Shown here one piece after another: positions 1 to 5,563 of a stretch of DNA of 7,102 nucleotides. The translations under genes were made by a program, and so were the position numbers. Source of the stretch: Ignavibacteria bacterium (GTDB taxonomy: Bacteria; Bacteroidota; Ignavibacteria; Ignavibacteriales; Melioribacteraceae); the NCBI GenBank assembly GCA_027347805.1, contig DAIEQP010000139.1, positions 1 through 7,102 of the forward strand, read 5' to 3'. The notes under the pieces were generated by a model. It worked only from the letters and a program-made list of their open reading frames with translations. It was not told the origin of the DNA and made no database searches. Each line of letters begins with the position of its first letter. The stretch's first letter is position 1.

Positions 1-131
1 AGAAATGATTTCCTTGTGCCAACTTCAATTGCATTTTTAGCAAATGCATATTCAGTCTTTATCATTTGATCTTGAATCTGTGCAAAAACAACAGCAGCAG
101 TAAAAAATAATATTGCGAGAGACTTTTTCAT
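1..131 (-). CDS. Small exported protein, DUF4440/SnoaL-like (5' part only)
   Basis: Only the first 43 codons are inside the window; the gene runs off the left edge. The ATG at 131 is preceded on the minus strand by a GGAA a few bases upstream, a modest ribosome binding site. Residues 1-17 form a clear Sec signal peptide: MKK, a hydrophobic core, then FAQ as the likely cleavage point, so the product should be exported. The residues that follow (TEYAFAKNAIEVGTRKSF) resemble the first helix of secreted NTF2-fold DUF4440/SnoaL-like proteins, which often begin with E-x-A-F-A...G-T/V-R-x-A-F. The family call rests on about 20 residues and is tentative; the function of such proteins is mostly unknown. 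It starts 17 bp after the msrB stop and is probably co-transcribed with msrB and the SPOR gene. Confidence 0.55.
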   Translation of the reverse strand, partial: MKKSLAILFFTAAVVFAQIQDQMIKTEYAFAKNAIEVGTRKSF

Positions 132-148
132 TTATGTTCCGGTTAAAA

Positions 149-661
149 TTATTTCTCTTTTTCAAATTTAAGTGATATTGAATTTATACAATATCTTTGT
201 CCGGTTGGTTGTGGACCATCATCAAATACATGTCCAAGATGACCGCCACATTTTGCACACATCACTTCTATTCTATGCATGCCGTGGCTAAAATCATTTT
301 TTGTCACAATGTTTTTATTATTGATAACATCAGAAAAACTTGGCCACCCGCAGCCCGCATCAAACTTAGTTTTTGAGTCAAAAAGAATCTGTCCGCATGC
401 AGAGCATTTGTAAACACCTTTTTCAAAGGTATTCCAGTATTTCCCTGTAAATGGCCGCTCAGTCCCTTTTTCTCTCAAAACATTATATTCGTCAGGAGTT
501 AAAATTTCTTTCCATTCTTTATCGGTCTTTTTTATAGAACCGTCCATGTATTTCCCTTTCATATTTGGGTCAGTTTCATTTTTATTCTGTGCAAATTGAA
601 TAAAAGGAGTTATAAAAAAGAATAGTATAAAAAACGAAGTAAACCTATTTCTCTTTTCCAT
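149..661 (-). CDS. msrB: Peptide-methionine (R)-S-oxide reductase MsrB, exported
   Basis: MsrB reduces the R epimer of methionine sulfoxide in oxidised proteins. From the ATG at 661 the product is 170 residues, with a signal peptide at about residues 1-25 (basic MEKRNR, hydrophobic core, FAQ end), so it should act in the periplasm or be membrane-anchored. The catalytic domain is complete at about 40-168. It has two CxxC zinc pairs (Cys86/89 and Cys135/138), the GCGWPSF motif with Cys104, HxGHVFDDGP, and the active-site RYCINS motif with Cys158. Cys104 and Cys158 are 54 residues apart, as are the recycling and catalytic cysteines I recall for Neisseria MsrB, so a thioredoxin-type disulfide cycle is expected. 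An upstream TTG at 703 would add 14 residues before the signal peptide; I prefer the ATG because it places the signal peptide at the N-terminus. The gene lies 50 bp after the SPOR gene on the same strand. Confidence 0.95.
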   Translation of the reverse strand: MEKRNRFTSFFILFFFITPFIQFAQNKNETDPNMKGKYMDGSIKKTDKEWKEILTPDEYNVLREKGTERPFTGKYWNTFEKGVYKCSACGQILFDSKTKFDAGCGWPSFSDVINNKNIVTKNDFSHGMHRIEVMCAKCGGHLGHVFDDGPQPTGQRYCINSISLKFEKEK

Positions 662-711
662 ATTTAACTTTCTAAAAAGTTTTCTGCTTTTTAGATTAAA
701 CAAAGAATCGG

Positions 712-1671
712 TTATTTTAGTTTCTTCATATAAGACTGGGCTTCTTCAATAGAGTTAAAATTACCAATTCGGACTCTATACCATGTTCCGCCACGTTCTG
801 GAATAAAGGCTTCTACAAAAAAAGCATTATGTCCTTTTGCTTTCAAGCGGGCTACTTCACTTACTGCTGTCGCTTTGTTCTTCCATGAAGAAATTTGGAA
901 TGAATATTTATCCCCTTCTTTGAATATAGAACTTTTCGGTAAAACTTCGATACCAGTATCCTTGGAATTCTTTTTAAGTGCAAGTGTTGTTAATGCCTCA
1001 TTTTTTTTATTGTTCTGATTAACAACTTTTACAGAACTATCTTTTCTTGCAGGCTCTTGAATACTCTTTTTAACTATATTGTTTTTAGTATCGGGGACGG
1101 ATTTGACCGGTTCTGGAAGGTCGGCCTTTGAATTCGGAGAAGATTCAAAAATATTTTTTCTGCTTGTGTCTATTTTTACTTTGTTATCCGTAAATGATTT
1201 GATTTTATTACTGTTTCGGCTAAAATCTGTATTCTCTATAACACGTTCACCTTTATTAATATAGTTAAGACAATACGCATAAACAGCTACCATGGCCTGG
1301 CTGCTATCAATTGGAGTAGAAAAAGATTCTCCACTTACAGATAATCCCGGGACTGAGGATTCACCCAGCAATTTCAATTTGCTGTCATAGTAAAGCGTTC
1401 CAACTGTTGTAAATTTTTGAGAAGCCAGATTAAATAAAATTTGCGATTTCACACTTGCAGCTTCGGCACCAAGTGCATTAATCATTTTGGGAGGATTAAA
1501 ATATGTAATGCATAAAGTGGATATCTGCCCTTCAACTTCTTTTATTGCTGAAGTATCCACATAAACATTTTGATCCTGTAATTGAACTACCTGAACCCAT
1601 TTTTTATTAATTGCCTGGGCAAAAATTGGGACAGAAAACAGTATTAAAATTGAAGTTATTAGTTTTTTCAT
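712..1671 (-). CDS. Exported SPOR-domain protein with adhesin-E-like N-terminal domain
   Basis: The product is 319 residues from the ATG at 1671; a TTG at 1680 would add three residues before the MKK signal peptide and is less likely. Residues 1-20 are a signal peptide (hydrophobic core ending FAQA). Residues about 24-138 (KKWVQVV, VYVDTSAI, KSQILF, then YAYCLNYI) resemble the surface-adhesin protein E-like domain, with two cysteines (54 and 134) that could pair. Residues about 139-250 are a low-complexity Lys/Ser/Asn/Pro-rich linker. Residues about 254-319 are a SPOR domain: YSFQISSW at its start, a helix with AVSEVARLKAKG, then WYRVRIGNF and a final helix. SPOR domains bind peptidoglycan stripped of its stem peptides, often at division sites, so an envelope role is likely. 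The exact function is unknown. It is the first gene of the leftward group, divergent from nuo. Confidence 0.8.
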   Translation of the reverse strand: MKKLITSILILFSVPIFAQAINKKWVQVVQLQDQNVYVDTSAIKEVEGQISTLCITYFNPPKMINALGAEAASVKSQILFNLASQKFTTVGTLYYDSKLKLLGESSVPGLSVSGESFSTPIDSSQAMVAVYAYCLNYINKGERVIENTDFSRNSNKIKSFTDNKVKIDTSRKNIFESSPNSKADLPEPVKSVPDTKNNIVKKSIQEPARKDSSVKVVNQNNKKNEALTTLALKKNSKDTGIEVLPKSSIFKEGDKYSFQISSWKNKATAVSEVARLKAKGHNAFFVEAFIPERGGTWYRVRIGNFNSIEEAQSYMKKLK

Positions 1672-1703
1672 AAGAATCAAATTTTGTTTACAGTAATTTA
1701 ATT

Positions 1704-1751
1704 AAAAGTTGGATTCAGAAAAATTTATAAAAAACTGAATCGTTTACTTTT
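1704..1751. promoter_or_regulatory. Imperfect dyad in the divergent SPOR/nuoA intergenic region
   Basis: A perfect 7-bp inverted repeat GATTCAG (1712-1718) / CTGAATC (1735-1741) is separated by a 16-bp A/T-only spacer. A second, outer pair AAAAGT (1704-1709) / ACTTTT (1746-1751) extends the symmetry, with 2 bp between arms on the left and 4 bp on the right. The dyad sits between two divergent starts and just upstream of the candidate nuo promoter, so it could be a regulator binding site shared by both groups. An A/T-rich spacer this long could also be a chance or structural feature. On the minus strand a TATAAA lies within the spacer, but I see no matching -35. Confidence 0.35.
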
Positions 1752-1757
1752 CTTTTC

Positions 1758-1786
1758 TTGACAAAAGAACACTGTTGTATTATTTT
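1758..1786 (+). promoter_or_regulatory. Candidate sigma70-like promoter for the nuo operon
   Basis: A perfect TTGACA (1758-1763) is followed after 17 bp by TATTTT (1781-1786), a 4-of-6 match to TATAAT. Transcription would start near 1793, leaving a short leader of under 20 bases before the nuoA ATG at 1810. An alternative TATTAT at 1778 has only a 14-bp spacer and is less good. The -35 match and position are good; the -10 is weak, and lineages related to Bacteroidota can use a different primary promoter consensus, so this is a candidate only. Confidence 0.45.
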
Positions 1787-1809
1787 TTGCCCAACTTTTT
1801 TGAAGAAAT

Positions 1810-2226
1810 ATGCTAACTGAATTCGGAAAGATTTTCATTTTCATCATTCTTGCAATCGTCTTCGTAACAATTACACTTTTCCTTAACAAACTTATCCGCC
1901 CGGATAGACCAACACATGAGAAAAAGAAAGTGTATGAGTGTGGAGAAAATCCTGAAGGATCTCCATGGGTAAAATTCAACATAAGATTTTATGTTGTTGC
2001 TCTCATCTTCCTGATCTTTGATGTTGAAGTTGTTTTGTTATTCCCATGGGCACTTACATACAAAGAAAATGGTGTTTATGGTTTTGTAGTTGGAATTATT
2101 TTCTTGCTTGTTCTCTTTTTGGGAATGGCATATGAATGGCGTAAAGGTGATCTTGAATGGGCTCGCCCAAATCCAAAAGCACCTAAACTTGCAGAACTAT
2201 TGAAAAAGGAAGCCGACGCAAAATAA
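1810..2226 (+). CDS. nuoA: NADH-quinone oxidoreductase subunit A
   Basis: NuoA (ND3 homologue) is a small membrane subunit of complex I at the junction between the connecting module and the proton-pumping arm. The 138-residue product has three membrane segments at about 6-27, 58-80 and 89-109. The family signature is intact: YECGENP in the loop after the first helix (Cys44, the mobile loop whose cysteine is exposed in the resting state of the mitochondrial enzyme), then F-x-I-R-F-Y and IFDVEVVLLFPWA, with conserved acidic Asp71 and Glu73 in the second helix. The C-terminal tail after about residue 110 is charged and slightly long for the family. It is the first gene of the operon. The start has only a weak GAAG upstream (1802-1805). 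A hairpin overlaps its stop codon. Confidence 0.96.
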   Translation: MLTEFGKIFIFIILAIVFVTITLFLNKLIRPDRPTHEKKKVYECGENPEGSPWVKFNIRFYVVALIFLIFDVEVVLLFPWALTYKENGVYGFVVGIIFLLVLFLGMAYEWRKGDLEWARPNPKAPKLAELLKKEADAK

Positions 2227-2235
2227 GCATCGGCT
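2211..2235 (+). other. Hairpin over the nuoA stop codon
   Basis: AGCCGACGC (2211-2219) can pair with GCATCGGCT (2227-2235) across a 7-base loop that contains the nuoA TAA. The stem is 9 positions with one internal mismatch, and a T-rich stretch (ATTTTGTT) follows. It looks like a weak terminator, attenuator or RNA-processing stem. The operon clearly continues into nuoB 29 bp later, so at most it would trim expression between nuoA and the rest. Confidence 0.35.
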
Positions 2236-2263
2236 ATTTTGTTAATAAAATTAAGAATTTAAT

Positions 2264-2755
2264 ATGGGTTTATTAGATAAAGAATTTTCTGATGGCAATA
2301 TTGTCATCGCTCCTGTTGAGGACCTGTTTAATTGGGCCCGCCTCTCTTCAATCTGGCAATTGGGTTTTGGTTTAGCTTGTTGCGCAATCGAAATGATGGC
2401 AACATCAATGTCACACTACGATTTCGACCGCTTCGGTGTTATTCCCCGCAATACACCCCGCCAGGCAGATGCAATAATTATTTCGGGTACGGTTACATTG
2501 AAAATGGCAACACGTATAAAAAGATTATACGAACAAATGCCCGCGCCAAAATATATTATTTCGATGGGAAGCTGCGCTAATTGCGGCGGCCCTTACTGGG
2601 AACATGGTTATCATGTTTTAAAAGGAATTGATAGAGTTATTCCGGTTGATGTTTATGTGCCTGGTTGTCCTCCCCGTCCTGAAGCATTGTTGGAAGGATT
2701 ACTGAAATTACAAGACAAAATTCGTAATGAATCATTGAGAAAAAAATCAGCATGA
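2264..2755 (+). CDS. nuoB: NADH-quinone oxidoreductase subunit B (N2 cluster subunit)
   Basis: NuoB carries cluster N2, the last [4Fe-4S] centre, which passes electrons to quinone at the interface with NuoD. The 163-residue protein is full length. The four ligands are visible: the tandem Cys39-Cys40 in GLACCAIEMM, Cys104 in MGSCANCGG and Cys135 in VPGCPPRPEALL. There is an extra cysteine, Cys107, in the same loop, which also has a two-residue insertion relative to E. coli NuoB (31 rather than 29 residues from Cys104 to Cys135). The form GGPYWEHGYHVLKGIDR is one I associate with Bacteroidota/Chlorobi-like NuoB. The start has no good Shine-Dalgarno. The last codons overlap nuoC by 4 bp (ATGA), implying translational coupling. 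Confidence 0.97.
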   Translation: MGLLDKEFSDGNIVIAPVEDLFNWARLSSIWQLGFGLACCAIEMMATSMSHYDFDRFGVIPRNTPRQADAIIISGTVTLKMATRIKRLYEQMPAPKYIISMGSCANCGGPYWEHGYHVLKGIDRVIPVDVYVPGCPPRPEALLEGLLKLQDKIRNESLRKKSA

Positions 2756-3285
2756 AAAACGCAGAAGAAATTTTCAACATTCTAAAAGATAACTTTGGTG
2801 ATGCAGTAATTGCATTGGATAAAGATACTCCAACCGAAGCGGTAATAACTGTCGATCCCCTTAAAATTCATCTGGTTGGTGAATTTTTGCGAACAAATGA
2901 AGATATGATGTTCGATAGTCTTATGTGCCTTTCGGGAGTTGATGACGCAAACGGGAAAAAAGTTAAAGATGCTGACGGCACCGATATCATTGAGGGTGGA
3001 ACACTAAGTGTTTATTATCATCTTCATTCTGTTTCTCTAAAACATAAGATTACATTAAAAGTTTCCGCTCCAAGAGAAGACGCAAAAGTAGAATCGGTTG
3101 AAAATGTTTGGAAATGTGCCGACTGGCACGAAAGAGAAGCTTTCGATCTAGTTGGAATTAAATTTTTAAATCATCCTGATCTTAGAAGAATTATGATGCC
3201 TTATGATTGGGAGGAAGGTTCTCACCCGCTGAGAAAAGATTACAAGAATCCTGAATTTTATCAAGGCATGAAGGTTCCTTACTAA
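2752..3285 (+). CDS. nuoC: NADH-quinone oxidoreductase subunit C (30 kDa subunit)
   Basis: NuoC is a cofactor-free scaffold subunit of the hydrophilic arm that packs against NuoD and NuoI. The 177-residue product is a separate NuoC, not fused to NuoD as in E. coli. The 30-kDa signature is complete near the C-terminus at about residues 127-163: HEREAFDLVGIKF, then NHPDLRRIMMPYDWEEGSHPLRKDY. The N-terminal part (about 1-125) is the usual divergent alpha/beta domain, with an Asp/Gly/Lys-rich loop at about 64-83. Its ATG sits in the 4-bp overlap with nuoB, and its stop is one base before the nuoD ATG, so translation of the three is probably coupled. Confidence 0.95.
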   Translation: MKNAEEIFNILKDNFGDAVIALDKDTPTEAVITVDPLKIHLVGEFLRTNEDMMFDSLMCLSGVDDANGKKVKDADGTDIIEGGTLSVYYHLHSVSLKHKITLKVSAPREDAKVESVENVWKCADWHEREAFDLVGIKFLNHPDLRRIMMPYDWEEGSHPLRKDYKNPEFYQGMKVPY

Positions 3286-3286
3286 T

Positions 3287-4402
3287 ATGAGCTTAAAGAC
3301 CGAAACAATGGTATTAAACATGGGTCCGCAGCACCCTTCAACACACGGTGTGCTTAGACTCGAATTAAAAATTGACGGTGAATTGGTATTAGATGTAAAA
3401 CCTCACTTGGGTTATCTTCACCGTTGTTTTGAAAAACATGCTGAAGCTATGCAGTATAATCAAGTCGTTCCATATACAGACCGCCTGGATTATCTTGCTG
3501 CAATGGGAAACAACTGGGGTTATGCTTTAGCTGTCGAAAAACTAATGGGAATCCAGGTTCCTGAAAGAGTGGAATACATTCGAGTAATTGTTGCTGAATT
3601 GCAAAGAATTGCATCCCATCAGGTTGCCCTTGGTTCTAATGCCGCAGATATTGGGGCATTCACTCCATTCTTGTATTTATTCCGAGATCGCGAACATATT
3701 TTGAGCATCTTTGAAGATACTTGCGGTGCAAGAATGCTTTACAATTATATCTGGGTTGGCGGTCTTTCACACGACATTCATCCGGACTTCGTTAAAAAAG
3801 TAAAAGAGTTTGTAAGTTATTATAAAGCAACGATTATTGAGCTGGATAACCTGCTCAGCTACAACAAAATTTTTATTGAAAGAACAGCCAATATTGGCGT
3901 TCTTCCACTTGATACTGCGATTAATTTTGGCGCATCAGGACCAGCTCTCAGAGGCAGCGGTATTCCTTTCGACTTAAGAAGAGATGATCCATATTCCATT
4001 TATGATAGATTTGATTTTGAAATTCCTGTTGGAAAAGGATTGCAGGGACAGGTTGGTGACTGCTGGGACAGATACTACGTACGTGTTAGAGAGATGGAAC
4101 AAAGTTTAAGAATTATTGAACAGGCAATTGATCATATACCGGAAGGTGATGTTCAATCCGCAATTCCAAAAAGAATTAAACCTCCGAAAGGAACAGTTTA
4201 TACGCGCATTGAAAATCCGCGCGGAGAACTTGGTTACTTTATAATTAGCGATGGCAATACGAATCCTTTCCGTGTAAAAGTTCGTGCACCATCATTCGTA
4301 AATCTTGAAGTACTTGGAGAATTATGCAAAGGCCACTTAGTTGCAGACGTTATTGCAATTCTCGGAAGTATTGACATTGTATTAGGAGAAGTAGATAGAT
4401 AA
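3287..4402 (+). CDS. nuoD: NADH-quinone oxidoreductase subunit D (49 kDa subunit)
   Basis: NuoD forms the quinone-binding cavity together with NuoB and NuoH. It descends from the large subunit of [NiFe] hydrogenases but lacks the metal site. The 371-residue product is complete: MGPQHPSTHGVLRL near the start, LGYLHRCFEKHAE, YTDRLDYLAAMGNNWGYA, GSNAADIGAFTPFLYLFRDRE, GDCWDRYYVRVREMEQS, and the standard C-terminus ending SIDIVLGEVDR. The presumed quinone-head ligands are His20 (in PSTHG) and Tyr69 (in DRLDY), 49 residues apart, the same spacing as His38 and Tyr87 of Thermus Nqo4. The gene starts 1 bp after nuoC and overlaps nuoH by 1 bp (TAATG). What follows is nuoH, not nuoE. Confidence 0.97.
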   Translation: MSLKTETMVLNMGPQHPSTHGVLRLELKIDGELVLDVKPHLGYLHRCFEKHAEAMQYNQVVPYTDRLDYLAAMGNNWGYALAVEKLMGIQVPERVEYIRVIVAELQRIASHQVALGSNAADIGAFTPFLYLFRDREHILSIFEDTCGARMLYNYIWVGGLSHDIHPDFVKKVKEFVSYYKATIIELDNLLSYNKIFIERTANIGVLPLDTAINFGASGPALRGSGIPFDLRRDDPYSIYDRFDFEIPVGKGLQGQVGDCWDRYYVRVREMEQSLRIIEQAIDHIPEGDVQSAIPKRIKPPKGTVYTRIENPRGELGYFIISDGNTNPFRVKVRAPSFVNLEVLGELCKGHLVADVIAILGSIDIVLGEVDR

Positions 4403-5469
4403 TGTATCAATTCATTTACGATTTAACCGGCAATGTAATTATATCTACACTTGTTACTGCGGTATTTCCGTTAGTTAACGTTCTCATAGTTGCACTAATT
4501 GGTGTTTATCTGGAAAGAAAAATTTCTGCCTGGATTCAAGATCGCGTTGGACCTAACAGAGTTGGACCGTTCGGTTTATTCCAGACTGTTGCAGATTTTA
4601 TTAAGATGATGCAAAAAGAAGATGCAACACCTACAGATATTGATGGCAAATTATATAACCTCGCTCCAGTGCTTGTATTTACAGGGTGTTTTGCTGCTTA
4701 TGCAGCTATTCCCTTCTCAAGCCAATTAATCGGTAGCGAAGTTGAAGTTGGAATATTTTTTATTCTCGCTGTATCTAGTTTTACTGTCGCCGGAATTTTA
4801 ATGGCTGGCTGGTCATCAAATAATAAATATGCTTTACTTGGTGCCATGCGTTCTGCTGCGCAGATTGTCAGTTACGAAATTCCAACCGCTTTAGTTGTAC
4901 TTTCAATGGTTATGTTGATGGGAACACTCAGCTTGACAAAAATCAGTGAAATGCAGACAGCTTATTTCTGGAACTGGAATATTCTTGGCGGCGCTACACT
5001 TGGTTTATCTAAATTTTTGTTGATACCATTTATGATTGTTGGCTTCATAATTATTTTCATCAGCACTCTAGCTGAAGTCAACAGAACACCGTTTGATATT
5101 CCCGAAGCAGAATCTGAATTGGTTGCCGGCTATTTTACAGAATATTGCGGTATGAAGTGGGCAATGTTTATGCTTGCAGAATATGGCAACATGTTCGCAG
5201 TATCTGCAATTGTATCAATACTTTTCTTCGGCGGATATCATTCGCCATTTGGATATTTAGGAAATTCTCTGGGAATAAATTGGCTTATTCCATATGAACA
5301 AGCATTCTGGTTCGTTGCAAAAGGATGGTTCTTTATTCTTGTTCAAATGTGGTTACGCTGGACACTTCCCCGCTTACGCGTGGATCAGCTGATGAGCCTT
5401 TGCTGGAAATATTTAATTCCTTATGCAGTTGTAAACTTAGTTGTTATTGGAATTATATCTTTATTATAA
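4402..5469 (+). CDS. nuoH: NADH-quinone oxidoreductase subunit H
   Basis: NuoH (ND1) anchors the hydrophilic arm to the membrane and lines the quinone tunnel and the first proton path. The 355-residue protein has about eight membrane segments. Family signatures are intact: LERKISAWIQDRVGPNRVG at about 37-55, followed by FGLFQTVADFIKMMQKED; the acidic loop AEVNRTPFDIPEAESELVAG at about 224-243, which links the quinone site to the membrane arm; and RWTLPRLRVDQLM at about 319-331. Length is at the upper end of normal. Its ATG overlaps the nuoD stop by one base, so it depends on nuoD translation. It is followed by a 94-bp non-coding gap, in contrast to the tight packing upstream. Confidence 0.97.
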   Translation: MYQFIYDLTGNVIISTLVTAVFPLVNVLIVALIGVYLERKISAWIQDRVGPNRVGPFGLFQTVADFIKMMQKEDATPTDIDGKLYNLAPVLVFTGCFAAYAAIPFSSQLIGSEVEVGIFFILAVSSFTVAGILMAGWSSNNKYALLGAMRSAAQIVSYEIPTALVVLSMVMLMGTLSLTKISEMQTAYFWNWNILGGATLGLSKFLLIPFMIVGFIIIFISTLAEVNRTPFDIPEAESELVAGYFTEYCGMKWAMFMLAEYGNMFAVSAIVSILFFGGYHSPFGYLGNSLGINWLIPYEQAFWFVAKGWFFILVQMWLRWTLPRLRVDQLMSLCWKYLIPYAVVNLVVIGIISLL

Positions 5470-5476
5470 ATTATGA

Positions 5477-5551
5477 ATTCATCCCGAGTCCGCTTGTTGT
5501 AAAACAGGTTGAGTCAAGAGATGGATCACAACGAGAAATTTTTCTCGGAAT
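5477..5551. repeat. Structured non-coding island between nuoH and nuoI
   Basis: The 94-bp nuoH-nuoI gap contains a short element with several inverted repeats. A near-perfect palindrome CGAGAAA-TT-TTTCTCG lies at 5532-5547. CTTGTTGT (5493-5500) can pair with ACAACGAG (5528-5535) with one G-U. CCGAG (5484-5488) can pair with CTCGG (5544-5548), so the outer ends could close the whole element. The middle holds CAGGTTGAGTCAAG (5505-5518), similar to a motif in the nuoJ-nuoK gap. These pairings are mutually exclusive in part. I read it as a degenerate dispersed palindromic element or an RNA-processing/regulatory stem. It has no start codon leading into a plausible gene. Confidence 0.4.
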
Positions 5552-5563
5552 AGAAAAATTAAT

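Noticed and set aside
662..703. A longer MsrB starting from TTG at 703.
   Set aside because: It would put 14 residues ahead of a good signal peptide; the ATG at 661 gives a normal Sec signal.
1079..1264. Plus-strand open frame of 61 codons opposite the SPOR gene.
   Set aside because: It lies antisense to the low-complexity linker of the SPOR protein and shows no independent coding signs.
1672..1680. A longer SPOR protein starting from TTG at 1680.
   Set aside because: The ATG three codons later begins the typical MKK signal peptide and needs no alternative start codon.
1721..1752. Minus-strand TATAAA as a promoter for the leftward genes.
   Set aside because: No -35-like sequence lies at a suitable distance, and A/T-rich spacers give such boxes by chance.
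1725..1982. Minus-strand open frame of 85 codons opposite the start of nuoA.
   Set aside because: It is antisense to the conserved nuoA coding sequence and has no recognisable protein features.
2332..2580. Plus-strand open frame of 82 codons inside nuoB.
   Set aside because: It overlaps the conserved nuoB frame completely and has no family resemblance.
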